From the NCBI RefSeq assembly GCF_029893585.1, contig NZ_JARXYX010000035.1, forward strand, positions 49,277-113,276: 64,000 bases of DNA. Direction: 5' to 3'. This document shows, piece by piece, positions 23,825 to 32,248 of this stretch. The position numbers and the translations under genes were made by a program. Under the pieces are notes generated by a model. That model was not told the DNA's origin. It did not search any database and saw only the letters and a program-made list of their open reading frames with translations. The stretch comes from Streptomyces sp. LBL (GTDB lineage Bacteria; Actinomycetota; Actinomycetes; Streptomycetales; Streptomycetaceae). Positions within the stretch are counted from its first letter, which is position 1. Each line of letters begins with the position of its first letter.

Positions 23825-26800
23825 TCAGTCGCATGACGTGCGGTAGGCCAAGTGCGGGAACAGTTGTTTCCACTGGTCTTCGGGGATATTCATGGGATAC
23901 GACTTACAGAGGGTCTCGTAGAGGCCGTCGGTGTCGAAGTCGAGCAGGTAGGTCCTCTCCTCTGTCATGGTGGTGCTGCCGTAGTCGGTGACAGCCAGCC
24001 AACGAGGGCCCTGTGGTGAGTTCGCCGGGGGCACATGTATCGCATCCGCGTTCTCCAGCGTGGCGAACTCCGGAGTGCTCCACCGCCCGTCCTTCCCGAC
24101 GGACCAGATGCGATAGGGCTTGCTCGTGACCGCGTAGCGGCCGTCGGCGGTCATGTTGATCGACGGGATCTGGCGGCCGATCAGGAGGTCGCGCTTCTTC
24201 TGGGGCCGGAAAGGGTCGGTGACGTCCCAGAACTCGACGGTTCCATCGCGGAGTGCCGCCGCCAACTCCCCCTTGCGTGTGGGGAAGTAGCCTCCAGGGG
24301 AGGCCGGAAGCAGGCCGGCCTTGACGGGGTGCGCGGGCCGGGAGAGGTCCCAGAGCTGGACGTTGTCTCCCGTCTCCTCGGTGATGAGGAGATGGGACGA
24401 GCCGTAGTACATCGCGCCCTGCATCGTTGCCGCGTCGTCGACGCGCCCGCCCTTGCGGGGCCGGGCGGGGTCGGAGACGTCCCAGAGCCTGATGTGCCGT
24501 CCGTCCTCCACCGTCGCCAGGGATCGCTTCCCAGCGAACCATAGGCTTCTCTCGGCCCCGAGGTCGCCGCTCGCCTTCACCCCGACCGTGCCCCGGAGGA
24601 CGGGTTTCACCGGATCCCGGATGTCCCACAGCGCGATGTCGGGCTCCTCTTGCGAGCCCACCACGAGGAGAAGACCGTCGGGACTCACGGCGATGCTCGG
24701 CATCTCGGCGGTGAACCGGATGCTGGGGCTCTTCTTCAAGGCTCCGTCGGAGTCGAACTGCCAGATCTGGAGGGTGTGGTCCAGCCTCTTGGTCACGTAA
24801 TGCGCCAGGAACACGGGCGACTTGTGCCGCGTGATGAAGTACTTCGCCTCCCATCCCCTCGGCAGGGTGTACCGGACCTTCGGTGCGTTCGGGTCGCTGA
24901 CGTCCCACACCTTGGTCGTGTCTGTGCTGTCCGCGTTCGACTGGGAGGCGATGACGAGCTCACCGTCGGGGTTGAACGGGCTGGTCCCCGCCTGGGGCGT
25001 GACATAGATGCCGCCCTCGAATGCGGGCGCCCAGGGCCGGTCGGGCCACAGCCGCAGCTCTCCGCCCACCTCACCGGCCGCCAGATACCGGCTGTCCGGG
25101 CTGAAGGCGACCGACTGGGTCGGCTCGCCCGACGGCAGGGTGACCTCGCGCATGCGCTCCACCAGATCCGACACCTTCCGGGTCACCTCGGCCCGCTTGA
25201 CGCCGCCGGCGCGGTCCGCTCCCGCCAGGTACCTGCCGTCCTTGCTGAACGCGAGCGACGGCATGTCCTCTGCGACGCCCCAGGTGTCCATGTACTGCTT
25301 CGCCTTCACGCGCCGCAGTTCCCGCCCGTCCGCCACCTCCCACCAGGCGATCTTCCCCGCCGCACCGGTCGCGACCACCAGGTCGCGCCGGGGATCGGCC
25401 GCGACCGCCATGACCGTGTCGGCCTGCTCCGTGTCCCGCAGCAGGGGCCGGTCCGGATCGCTCACGTCCCACAGCCGCACCTGTGCGGGCTGCCCGCTCC
25501 CCGACTCTCCGTTGCCGTTGCCCGTGATCAGGTGGTGCCCGTCGCGGGTGAACGCCACGGAGATCACTTCCACCTTGGCGATCGTCCGCTGCGTCCGCAG
25601 TGCGGGGCGGGCGGGGTCGCTCACGTCCCACAGCCGCAGCTGTCCCTTCTGACTGCCCGCCGCGAGTGTCCGGCCGTCCGCGCTGAACGCCAGCGTGTAC
25701 GTCACACCGTGGGCGAGCCGAACCAGGGAGAGCCGCCGCGGCTTCTGCGGGTCCGCGGTGTCCCACAGCGTCAGTTCGTCTGCCGACTGTGCGGCCAGGA
25801 GCCGTGAGCGCGGATGGTAGGCGATGACCGGACTGCTCCTCAGCGTGAACCGGCCCGCCTCCACCGGCCTGGTCGGCACGGACAGGTCCCACAACTGGAC
25901 CCGGTCACCCCGGTGACTCGCGGCCAGGACCTTGCCGTCCGGGCTGTACGCGACGTTGAGAACCGGCTTGCGGTACCGCTCCTTCGGGACGAGGCGGGTC
26001 GGTGTGAGGGTCGTCGCCGCCGTGTACAGGCTGGAGCGGGTCTCCGGGGTCACCGCGGTGCGGTACGCCGCCAGGCTGAGGCGGAGCGCGGTCTGCGGGT
26101 CGCGCTCGCGCAGGGTGTCGGCCTGGGTGGCCAGTTCCCTGGCGATCAGGCTCTCCTCCCGGCTCGCCGCCTGCCGGTTCTCGTGGAACGCCCATCCGAA
26201 GAGCGATGCGGCCACCAGGAGCAGGGCCGAAAGACCGGCGATCCACGCCTGCGTGACGAAGCGTCGACGCCGTTGCGCGTGGTCGCTCGCGGCGACGAAA
26301 TCCCGTACCACTTGGCGGACAGGGACGCCGACGGTCGACGGCGTGCCTGCGACGGCCGAGCCGGCGGTGACCACCGGCTCGGCCGCCTGGGCCGCCTGGG
26401 CGTCGTCCGCCGTGAGTTTCTTCGCCTCCTTCAGGGCGTCGCCCTCGTAGAGGCCGCTCGGCCTCCGTCCCGCGTCGGCCCAGCCCTCCGCCGCCGCGGT
26501 CAGCCGCCGCAGTCTCAGCAGGTCGTCCCGCACCTCGTCGATCCAGCCGCTCAGCCGCCCCCACGCGTGCAGCAGCGAGTCGTGGCCGAGCTGGGCCCCG
26601 CCCTCCTCGTCCACGACGACCAGGCGGGCGTCCGCGAGTCGGCGCAGCAGGTCCTCGCTCCTGGCCAGTTCCTCCGGCGGCACCCGGCGGCGTACCAACC
26701 GTCCCTCGCCGTCGGCCACATGGACCATGGCCAGCAGGAGGCTCCGCAGGGCCGTACGGCCGGTCTCGTCGAGAGCGTCGTAGATCTTGTCGGCGGCCCC

Positions 26801-28321
26801 TGCCACCGCGCCCCGTATGCCTCCGGCGCCGGCGTACCCGGCGTAGGTGAGCGTCGTTCCCTGCCGCCGCAGCCAGATCTCCGGCAGGGCGTAGGCGAGG
26901 AAGGGCAGTGCCGCGGCATCGCCCGCGGTGCGCCGCTCCTCGTTCACATCACGTCGCAGAAGCTGCGGTACGCCCTCCTCCCACCGCAGTCCCGCGTACT
27001 CCGCCGGGCCCACGATCGCCGCCTCGACCTCCTCGTCGCCCAGCGCGGGCACGGCGAAGTGACCCGTCCGCACGACAGGCGCCAGGCGGGGGTCGCTCAG
27101 GGCGTCGCCGTAGTAGTCGGCACGCAGCGCCAGGACGAGACGCGGGCCGGCCCCGTCCCCGTTCCCGCCGCACTCCTCGTGCGCTCCCGCGGTGAGGGCG
27201 GCGGCGAATCGCTCACGTTCGGCCGCGTCCGAGCAGAGCGTGAAGTACTCCTCAAGCTGGTCGATGACGAGGACACGCGGTGCCCGCCAGCCCGTGGCCC
27301 CCGTGGCCGCGGGCTGGCTGAAGCGCCCCCGCTCCAGATCCCGTACGACGTCGGAGGGCGCCCTGCCCACCGCCGCCGCCCACGCCTCGGCGAGCGTCCG
27401 GAACGGCCACTCACCCGGCGCGGACACCAGCCGCACAGGGCCGAGCCCCGCCTGCTCCGCGGCCACGCTCAGTCCGGCCCGCAGCAGCGAGGACTTGCCG
27501 ACCCCCGACGGCCCCACCAGGACCACCGGCTCACCGGGTCGCGCCCGTTCGACGCGCCGCAGCAGCTCCCGGGTCAGTTCCTCCCTGCCGAAGAAGAGAC
27601 GGTGGTGCTCGGGGAGGAACGGGAGGATGCCGGGGTAGGGGCAGACGGCGTCCGGATCCGGGACGTCGGCCACGGGCTGCCCGGCGTCCGGGCTCGGCCG
27701 TGGCTCGTACTGGCGGTTGACGGCGAGAGTCAGTTCCCCCATGCGCGCGGTGCCACCGCCGTACGGGCGGGCCGCGCTGCCCTGGAGCCGCTGGTCGAGC
27801 AGCCGGTAGACGCCGCCCAGCGTCAGCCACTTCGGGCCGCCCACGTCGCCCTCCCGCAGTAGGCTGAGCAACTGGCCGCTGAAGAGGGTGTGCTCCGCGT
27901 CCGGTGGGGCATACGCCAATGCGTTGGGCATCGCGGACGCGAGCAGGTAACTGCCGGCGGGCCGCGCACCGGCGAACGGGTCCGCTGCGGTCGGCCGGCC
28001 CGGCTCTTGGGCATTCCCCGCGAAACAGCAGTCGAGGATCACGACCGGGTCGGCGGCGGCGTCGCTCAAGTAGCGCTCGATCTCCGTGTAGGGGATGGAG
28101 TGCGCCATGTCGGCCTGGGACTTGGTCGTCGCCGTCGCCAGGTACAGCTGCTGACCGGGTCCGCGCAGCCCGTGCCCGACGAAGTAGAGCAGGACGGTTC
28201 CGCGCTCGTACCGCCCCTCCGTGGGCTCAGCCCGGCCGATTGCCGCGGCCATTGCCTCCAGGACGTCGCTCGGCGACGTCGGGTCAGTGAGCAGCGTGAC
28301 CCGATCGCCCATACCGCACAC
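23825..28321 (-). CDS. caspase-like / P-loop NTPase / WD40 conflict protein
   Basis: 1498 residues from GTG 28321. The caspase (C14) domain shows catalytic His in LLYFVGHG (residue 50) and Cys in VVILDCCFAG (98/99). An NTPase follows with Walker A VGPSGVGKSSLLRAGL (about 270-285) and Walker B VLVIDQLEEYF (about 352). A membrane-type helix (SALLLVAASLFGWAF, about 695-710) precedes roughly 14 WD40 repeats, many starting LWDVSDPARP. This layout belongs to the NACHT/STAND-like sensors thought to trigger host-cell death or protein cleavage on infection: the WD40 part senses, the NTPase oligomerises, the protease acts. The start chosen skips the first strands of the caspase fold; see the feature at 28322-28453. 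Confidence 0.88.
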   Translation of the reverse strand: MCGMGDRVTLLTDPTSPSDVLEAMAAAIGRAEPTEGRYERGTVLLYFVGHGLRGPGQQLYLATATTKSQADMAHSIPYTEIERYLSDAAADPVVILDCCFAGNAQEPGRPTAADPFAGARPAGSYLLASAMPNALAYAPPDAEHTLFSGQLLSLLREGDVGGPKWLTLGGVYRLLDQRLQGSAARPYGGGTARMGELTLAVNRQYEPRPSPDAGQPVADVPDPDAVCPYPGILPFLPEHHRLFFGREELTRELLRRVERARPGEPVVLVGPSGVGKSSLLRAGLSVAAEQAGLGPVRLVSAPGEWPFRTLAEAWAAAVGRAPSDVVRDLERGRFSQPAATGATGWRAPRVLVIDQLEEYFTLCSDAAERERFAAALTAGAHEECGGNGDGAGPRLVLALRADYYGDALSDPRLAPVVRTGHFAVPALGDEEVEAAIVGPAEYAGLRWEEGVPQLLRRDVNEERRTAGDAAALPFLAYALPEIWLRRQGTTLTYAGYAGAGGIRGAVAGAADKIYDALDETGRTALRSLLLAMVHVADGEGRLVRRRVPPEELARSEDLLRRLADARLVVVDEEGGAQLGHDSLLHAWGRLSGWIDEVRDDLLRLRRLTAAAEGWADAGRRPSGLYEGDALKEAKKLTADDAQAAQAAEPVVTAGSAVAGTPSTVGVPVRQVVRDFVAASDHAQRRRRFVTQAWIAGLSALLLVAASLFGWAFHENRQAASREESLIARELATQADTLRERDPQTALRLSLAAYRTAVTPETRSSLYTAATTLTPTRLVPKERYRKPVLNVAYSPDGKVLAASHRGDRVQLWDLSVPTRPVEAGRFTLRSSPVIAYHPRSRLLAAQSADELTLWDTADPQKPRRLSLVRLAHGVTYTLAFSADGRTLAAGSQKGQLRLWDVSDPARPALRTQRTIAKVEVISVAFTRDGHHLITGNGNGESGSGQPAQVRLWDVSDPDRPLLRDTEQADTVMAVAADPRRDLVVATGAAGKIAWWEVADGRELRRVKAKQYMDTWGVAEDMPSLAFSKDGRYLAGADRAGGVKRAEVTRKVSDLVERMREVTLPSGEPTQSVAFSPDSRYLAAGEVGGELRLWPDRPWAPAFEGGIYVTPQAGTSPFNPDGELVIASQSNADSTDTTKVWDVSDPNAPKVRYTLPRGWEAKYFITRHKSPVFLAHYVTKRLDHTLQIWQFDSDGALKKSPSIRFTAEMPSIAVSPDGLLLVVGSQEEPDIALWDIRDPVKPVLRGTVGVKASGDLGAERSLWFAGKRSLATVEDGRHIRLWDVSDPARPRKGGRVDDAATMQGAMYYGSSHLLITEETGDNVQLWDLSRPAHPVKAGLLPASPGGYFPTRKGELAAALRDGTVEFWDVTDPFRPQKKRDLLIGRQIPSINMTADGRYAVTSKPYRIWSVGKDGRWSTPEFATLENADAIHVPPANSPQGPRWLAVTDYGSTTMTEERTYLLDFDTDGLYETLCKSYPMNIPEDQWKQLFPHLAYRTSCD

Positions 28322-28453
28322 TGTGCTCAGCGCCTAGGCCACGTCCTGCGCCGACCGTAGAGCGGACGGCAGAGCAGGCAGCTGCTGCCCCGGGTGGGTG
28401 GCTGTCCCGACCACCAGCGCGTGGCAACCGGCTCCCGTCAGATCCGCTCTCAT
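28322..28453 (-). pseudogene. broken 5' end of the caspase gene (frameshift and stop)
   Basis: Upstream of GTG 28321, the same frame reads GQQLPALPSALRSAQDVA, then TAG (28334-28336), then ALSTVCGMGDRV into the protein. Before that, another frame starts ATG 28453 and reads MRADLTGAGCHALVVGTATH plus PG. Joined, these give the expected caspase N-terminus. The shift lies in a CCCC-GGGG tract (about 28390-28397), where one extra G would explain it. Two lesions thus separate the natural start from the rest. Confidence 0.75.
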
Positions 28454-28485
28454 CCGTAGATCCGGCGCCCCCCGCGACGGCACGG

Positions 28486-28929
28486 TCAGCCTGCCTCTCG
28501 CGACGGAGCGACCCGACCGTCATCCTCCGCCGTATCCCGTGTCTCCTGTGGATTTCGCTCCTGTCGAAGCGCCGCGGCGACCCGCTCGGCCAGCTCACTA
28601 GTGCCCTCGGCGGTCAAGCCGCGCACCTTCTCCGAGGAGACCACGACCTGCGCACCGTCCGGCAGGTTGATGGTGACGGTCTGGTTGCCCCGGCGGCTCT
28701 GGAGCCACACCACGACGGCCGCCCCCAGAGCCGCCGTCGGACCGCCGGGAGCCAGCAGCAGCGTGATCAGCTCCCCCAGCGCGCCCATGGCTCCGCCCGG
28801 CGGCGCGGCGGCGGCCTCCCGGCGGATGAAAACGCGCAGATCAGGGTCCTGGCGCAGCCACTGGTACAGATCGTCCGAGGCTCCGGCCGCGTCTCCGTTC
28901 CAGGCGTCAACGGCCACGGTGACTCTCAT
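28486..28929 (-). CDS. EACC1 (effector-associated constant component 1) protein
   Basis: 147 residues from ATG 28929 with AAGGGGG upstream. MRVTVAVDAWNGD, then LYQWLRQDPDLRVFIRRE, a Gly/Ala helix GELITLLLAPGGPTAALGAA and VVWLQSRRGNQTVTINLPDG match the small EACC1 domain that accompanies effector proteins in actinobacterial conflict systems. It is thought to link or tune the effector. It ends 32 bp before the natural start of the caspase gene, so the two form an operon. Confidence 0.75.
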   Translation of the reverse strand: MRVTVAVDAWNGDAAGASDDLYQWLRQDPDLRVFIRREAAAAPPGGAMGALGELITLLLAPGGPTAALGAAVVVWLQSRRGNQTVTINLPDGAQVVVSSEKVRGLTAEGTSELAERVAAALRQERNPQETRDTAEDDGRVAPSREAG

Positions 28930-29185
28930 CCCTGCCCCCTTCAGGTACAACACATGTCCATCTGTCTCAACTGTCGGTGTAGCCATAAGAGTTGGCAACA
29001 GGAGTGGCGATGAAGAACATCGGACCCGCGCCTTCGAGGACCGTGCATGAGGCACCCCCCGAACACCACTTCTGCAGCCGCACCCGAGCGCGACAAGGCG
29101 GAAGAGCCCGTGCCGGACGGTGCTGATCGGTTGGGAGAAATTTCGGGACCGGGGGAGCCGTCCACTCGCACACCACTCACACAAA
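28930..29185. other. promoter-side gap of the island, no gene
   Basis: Between the EACC1 start and the tRNA terminator. 28935-29010 is AT-richer than average and likely contains the EACC1-caspase promoter (minus strand). Open frames here are short and lack ribosome sites. Confidence 0.4.
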
Positions 29186-29212
29186 CGGCCTCGGACGAAG
29201 AATCCGAGGCCG
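29186..29212 (-). terminator. terminator hairpin after tRNA-Arg (supplied by the island)
   Basis: CGGCCTCGGA (29186-29195) pairs perfectly with TCCGAGGCCG (29203-29212), loop 7. It is 53 bp after the 3' end of the tRNA in its direction of transcription and lies on the island side of the att site, replacing the old terminator left at 23069-23103. Confidence 0.75.
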
Positions 29213-29263
29213 AACAGAGCGCCTCCCTGAGGAGGAAACCCCAGGTCAGCGGCATGACGCGTT

Positions 29264-29306
29264 GTGCCCCCGGCAGGATTCGAACCTGCGACACCCGCTT
29301 TAGGAG
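29264..29306. repeat. attachment site within tRNA-Arg (second 43-bp copy)
   Basis: Partner of 23129-23171. It covers the tRNA 3' end through the anticodon, so the element between the copies spans about 6.1 kb. Confidence 0.93.
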
Positions 29307-29337
29307 AGCGGTGCTCTATCCCCTGAGCTACGAAGGC
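29265..29337 (-). tRNA. tRNA-Arg (anticodon CCT)
   Basis: 73 nt without an encoded CCA. Acceptor GCCTTCG pairs with CGGGGGC (two G-T pairs), the D arm is GCTC...GAGC, the anticodon stem CCGCT/AGCGG encloses CTCCTAA, giving anticodon CCT for AGG codons, and the T arm GCAGG-TTCGAATC-CTGC is standard. The 3' half doubles as an integration site. Confidence 0.95.
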
Positions 29338-29504
29338 GGGGCTCTGTGGGAAAATGTGTGGGAAATTGCGGGGATGCCCGCAAGGTCCCACATGATCTTC
29401 CGTTAGAGCCGCATGGCGCACTGCCCATCAGGGCTGTGCACCGCCGCCAGTGTAGCGGGTGAGCCCCGTCGGTGGCTGAGGGGTGTCGAAGGCTCGGGGC
29501 TGGC
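29338..29504. other. gap upstream of tRNA-Arg
   Basis: Contains two imperfect direct repeats, GTGGGAAAATGT and GTGGGAAATTG (about 29346-29370), like those inside the island end, and presumably the tRNA promoter. No gene. Confidence 0.45.
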
Positions 29505-31061
29505 TCAGGGGCTGCCGGCTGTGGCGAGGGCGATGGAGTTGATCATCCAGGCGTACCCGAGGTAGCCCAGGAGCGCGCCCTCGGCGCCGTACATGGGGAT
29601 CCTCTTGTCCCAGTGGGAGTAGTCGAGGGTCGAGTTCGACGACTCGCTGTCCTGCCGCATGCCGAGGAGCCGGTCGCCGTAGAGGGTGTCCGGCGGGATC
29701 TGGCGGAGGTGTTCGGTGCGGTTGAATTTCATGCGCTTGGTTCTGGGGTCGATGGCGCTGTCTTCTTCTGTTTCGTAGACCGCGATCAGTTCGGTGTGGG
29801 GTCCGTTACGGCAGGAGATTTCGATGGAGTGATAGAAGCGCCATCCTGATTTTCCTTCGCGGACAAGGAGCTCTCGGACGGGGAGCGGATTGTACATAGT
29901 TTTGCCGTCTACAGTGAGTCGCCGCTCGCAGGCTCGGCCGCCTGCCGCATACACATCGTGAGAGCATTCTGATTTCTCGTACTGGTACTTGTTCAGGGGA
30001 TGGGGGGTGATGCCGCTGTGCTGTCGGGTGAAGACGATGAGGCCTCTGCGGATCAGAGGTGCGCGGTGTTTTCCGCGCCAGGCGGTGTCGTAGCTGGCGG
30101 CGATGACTCCGGGGGCGCGGTCCAGGATTTCGTGGGTGAGGCGGACGGCGGTGGTGGCTTCTTCCTCGCGTTCCGGGTCCTGTTCGGGTGATCGGTGGCG
30201 GGCGTTGTCGGCGTTGAGGATGAAGCGGCTGTGGCACTTCGCTTCCTGGCGTACGGAGAACGCGACGATCTTCTTGCCGTAGATGATGTTGTCATCACCC
30301 TCCACCTGGATTCCGGCGTCGTGGTCGACGCGGTGATAACGAATCTCGCCGGTCTTTTCGTCTTTCTCGTACTCTTCCGTCTGGTCCGAGGGCGGGCGGA
30401 CGACGGTGCCGTCGCCATTGATGACCTGGCTGCGGTGTGGGCGAAGCCAGTCCCCACGCTTTCGTTTCTGGGAGAGCATGCCGAGGGCGATCGCCTGTTG
30501 GATCCAGACGTCCCTGGACGCCTTGCGGAATTCGTGTACGGCGGGATGCAGATGGTCGCTGTAGAAGTCGTTCCACTGGTCGCGACTGGGTCCGCGGTTG
30601 GGCAGAGCGTCGGCCTCTTTGTCGCCGAGCTGGCGGCGCACTCCGACGCAGACAGCTTTCCACGTGTCGGGGTGTCGGAGGGTGGCATCGGTGCGGCGTG
30701 AGGAGTCGTAGATGGCGATGCAGGTGAGGTAGATCAAGTAGATGTAGGGCGGGTAGCGCGCGGGCCTGCCCGGCCCCTTGCGGATCTTGGGCGGGAAGAC
30801 GGTGGCTGCCACCTCGTAGAGGGCGGGGTTGGCGACGACGTATTCCAGGCGAGTGAGGTCACAGATGCTGGGGGCTTCTGGGGCTTTGGGCTCGGGCCGG
30901 AAGTTGGCGGGGCTCAGGATGTCTTGTGGGATGGGGCCAAAGATCCATTTGGGCTTCTTCTTGGCTGTCTTGCGGGGGCTCTTCGCGGTTTTCTTGGCCG
31001 TCTTCGGGGCGGTGCTTTTCTTGGCGGGCGTGCGTGCCGCTGCGGCAGACGACGGGCTCAC
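29505..31061 (-). CDS. DDE transposase-like protein
   Basis: 518 residues from GTG 31061, whose GTGA overlaps the upstream stop; the frame is also open to 31094. A Lys/Ala-rich, histone-like N-terminus (KTAKKTAKSPRKTAKKK) precedes a region like transposase N-termini (RYPPYIYLIYLTCIAIYDSS). Candidate catalytic acids: Asp in VINGDGTVVRPP (about 216), Asp in AASYDTAWRGK (about 324), Glu in MRQDSESSNSTLD (about 472), the RNase-H-like DDE order. No terminal inverted repeats were found around it, so it is not a simple insertion sequence. Coupled translation with the recombinase-like protein suggests joint action. Confidence 0.65.
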   Translation of the reverse strand: MSPSSAAAARTPAKKSTAPKTAKKTAKSPRKTAKKKPKWIFGPIPQDILSPANFRPEPKAPEAPSICDLTRLEYVVANPALYEVAATVFPPKIRKGPGRPARYPPYIYLIYLTCIAIYDSSRRTDATLRHPDTWKAVCVGVRRQLGDKEADALPNRGPSRDQWNDFYSDHLHPAVHEFRKASRDVWIQQAIALGMLSQKRKRGDWLRPHRSQVINGDGTVVRPPSDQTEEYEKDEKTGEIRYHRVDHDAGIQVEGDDNIIYGKKIVAFSVRQEAKCHSRFILNADNARHRSPEQDPEREEEATTAVRLTHEILDRAPGVIAASYDTAWRGKHRAPLIRRGLIVFTRQHSGITPHPLNKYQYEKSECSHDVYAAGGRACERRLTVDGKTMYNPLPVRELLVREGKSGWRFYHSIEISCRNGPHTELIAVYETEEDSAIDPRTKRMKFNRTEHLRQIPPDTLYGDRLLGMRQDSESSNSTLDYSHWDKRIPMYGAEGALLGYLGYAWMINSIALATAGSP

Positions 31062-31987
31062 TCCTCGCCTTCCCCGGCGGGCGTGGGCCGCCACTCGTAT
31101 CCGGCGAGGCGGGCAGCGCCGTCGAGGGAGGACAGGCCGAAGCGGAGCGCTACGTCGGCGATCTGGCCGGTTGTGGCCAGGGTCTTCGCCGCAGCCCAGC
31201 TGGTGACGTCGCGGGGACGGGCCGGGTCGCCGTCTGGTGCGGTGCCGCTGGAACGGGCGGTCTCGCCGAAGGCGGTGCAGACGCTGGACTGCCGACGGTA
31301 GGCGGGTGAGCCGGCGACGGTGGCGAGTGTGTGCGGTTCGTCGGGCGCGGTGTGCGTGCGGACGAAGTCGGCGCGCAGGCGCAGGACTTCGCGGGCCCAG
31401 TCGTCGAGCGGGCAGTAGCGGGCGGTGATGCGGGTGGCGCCGAGGGACCAGACACGGTTGTGTTCGAAGTCGAGGTCTGTGGTGCGGGTGAAGCCGATCT
31501 CGGCGGTGTGCTGGCCGGACAGGAGCAGGCCCAGGACGGCGGCGTGCCGGGTCTGAGGCATGCCGCGTTCGGAGTGGAAGCGCAGGACGTCGATGTCGGC
31601 GTCGGTCAGTCGTCCGGCGGTGAGCCGTGCGGAGCGTGGGATGGGTGGCAGGTCGATGAGAGGGGCCTGCATTGTCAGGCCGAGGGCGCGGCAGGTGGCG
31701 AAGAGCGCGTCGACGGCCGACTTGCGTACGCGGCGGGTGCTGTCGGCGGGGGTGGTGATCAACTCTCCCTGGCGGTTGTGACCGGGGGCGTCGATGAAGG
31801 CCTGTGCGATGGTGTCGGTGACGTCGTCCAGGCGGACCAGGCCGAGCGCGGCGGCGTAGCGCACGAGGCGCTCGCAGGCCTGGATGTATTTCTCGGCGGT
31901 CTGCAGGCGCATGGTGCCGCCCTGGACCTGTTCGGCCCAGGCCCGGCTGGCGCGGAGCACGGCGTGTCGCAGGGTGACCCTAGCCAT
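31058..31987 (-). CDS. tyrosine-recombinase-like protein without canonical catalytic residues
   Basis: 309 residues from ATG 31987 (GGAG seven bases upstream). The N-terminus RLQTAEKYIQACERLVRYAA resembles a core-binding domain and LGLLLSGQHTAEIGFTRTTD the region holding the first catalytic Arg, but that Arg is replaced (GQHTAE instead of G-x-R-x-x-E). The usual HxxR box reads RDVTSWAA and the LGH box FGLSS. A Tyr remains in LAGYEW. I infer a DNA-binding protein derived from an integrase. It is co-translated with the DDE protein. Confidence 0.55.
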   Translation of the reverse strand: MARVTLRHAVLRASRAWAEQVQGGTMRLQTAEKYIQACERLVRYAAALGLVRLDDVTDTIAQAFIDAPGHNRQGELITTPADSTRRVRKSAVDALFATCRALGLTMQAPLIDLPPIPRSARLTAGRLTDADIDVLRFHSERGMPQTRHAAVLGLLLSGQHTAEIGFTRTTDLDFEHNRVWSLGATRITARYCPLDDWAREVLRLRADFVRTHTAPDEPHTLATVAGSPAYRRQSSVCTAFGETARSSGTAPDGDPARPRDVTSWAAAKTLATTGQIADVALRFGLSSLDGAARLAGYEWRPTPAGEGEE

Positions 31988-32190
31988 GGCGTGCTCCGAG
32001 CGGTCGGCTGGATTCGGGCCATGGCGTGGTGGGCCGCGCAGGGTGCGTGATCTTGGGTGTCGTGGAATCTGCGGGAGCGTGCGGTGAGCGCGCGCTACGG
32101 TGGGTGGTGGCTCTCGCCTTGTGTGAGGGCACGCCAAAGCCCCTCTCTCGCGGCCTGTGCCGCGCGGGGAAGTCATCGGGTTGCGGCGGA
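31988..32190. other. intergenic, no gene supported
   Basis: Low-complexity GC-rich DNA between the recombinase-like and winged-helix genes (both minus strand). It probably carries the promoter of the recombinase-DDE pair near its left end. Confidence 0.35.
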
Positions 32191-32239
32191 GGGGTCCGGG
32201 GGCGCTGATCCCGGCCAGGAAATGACGCCCTCGGACCCC
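32191..32239 (-). terminator. imperfect hairpin after the winged-helix gene
   Basis: GGGGTCCGGGGGCG (32191-32204) and CGCCCTCGGACCCC (32226-32239) form a stem with one mismatch and a 21-base loop, just 10 bp beyond the stop on the minus strand. Confidence 0.55.
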
Positions 32240-32248
32240 TGTCTCGTC

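Noticed and set aside
24000..26000. Regular repeats inside the island
   Set aside because: They are the coding repeats of the WD40 blades (LWDVSDP), not a DNA repeat array.
25814..27862. 682-codon plus-strand frame opposite the caspase-WD40 gene
   Set aside because: Composition is Arg/Gly/Gln-rich without any motif, while the minus strand gives clear Walker and WD40 motifs.
29505..31061. Simple insertion sequence around the DDE protein
   Set aside because: No terminal inverted repeats or target duplication could be found on either side, and it is translationally coupled to another gene.
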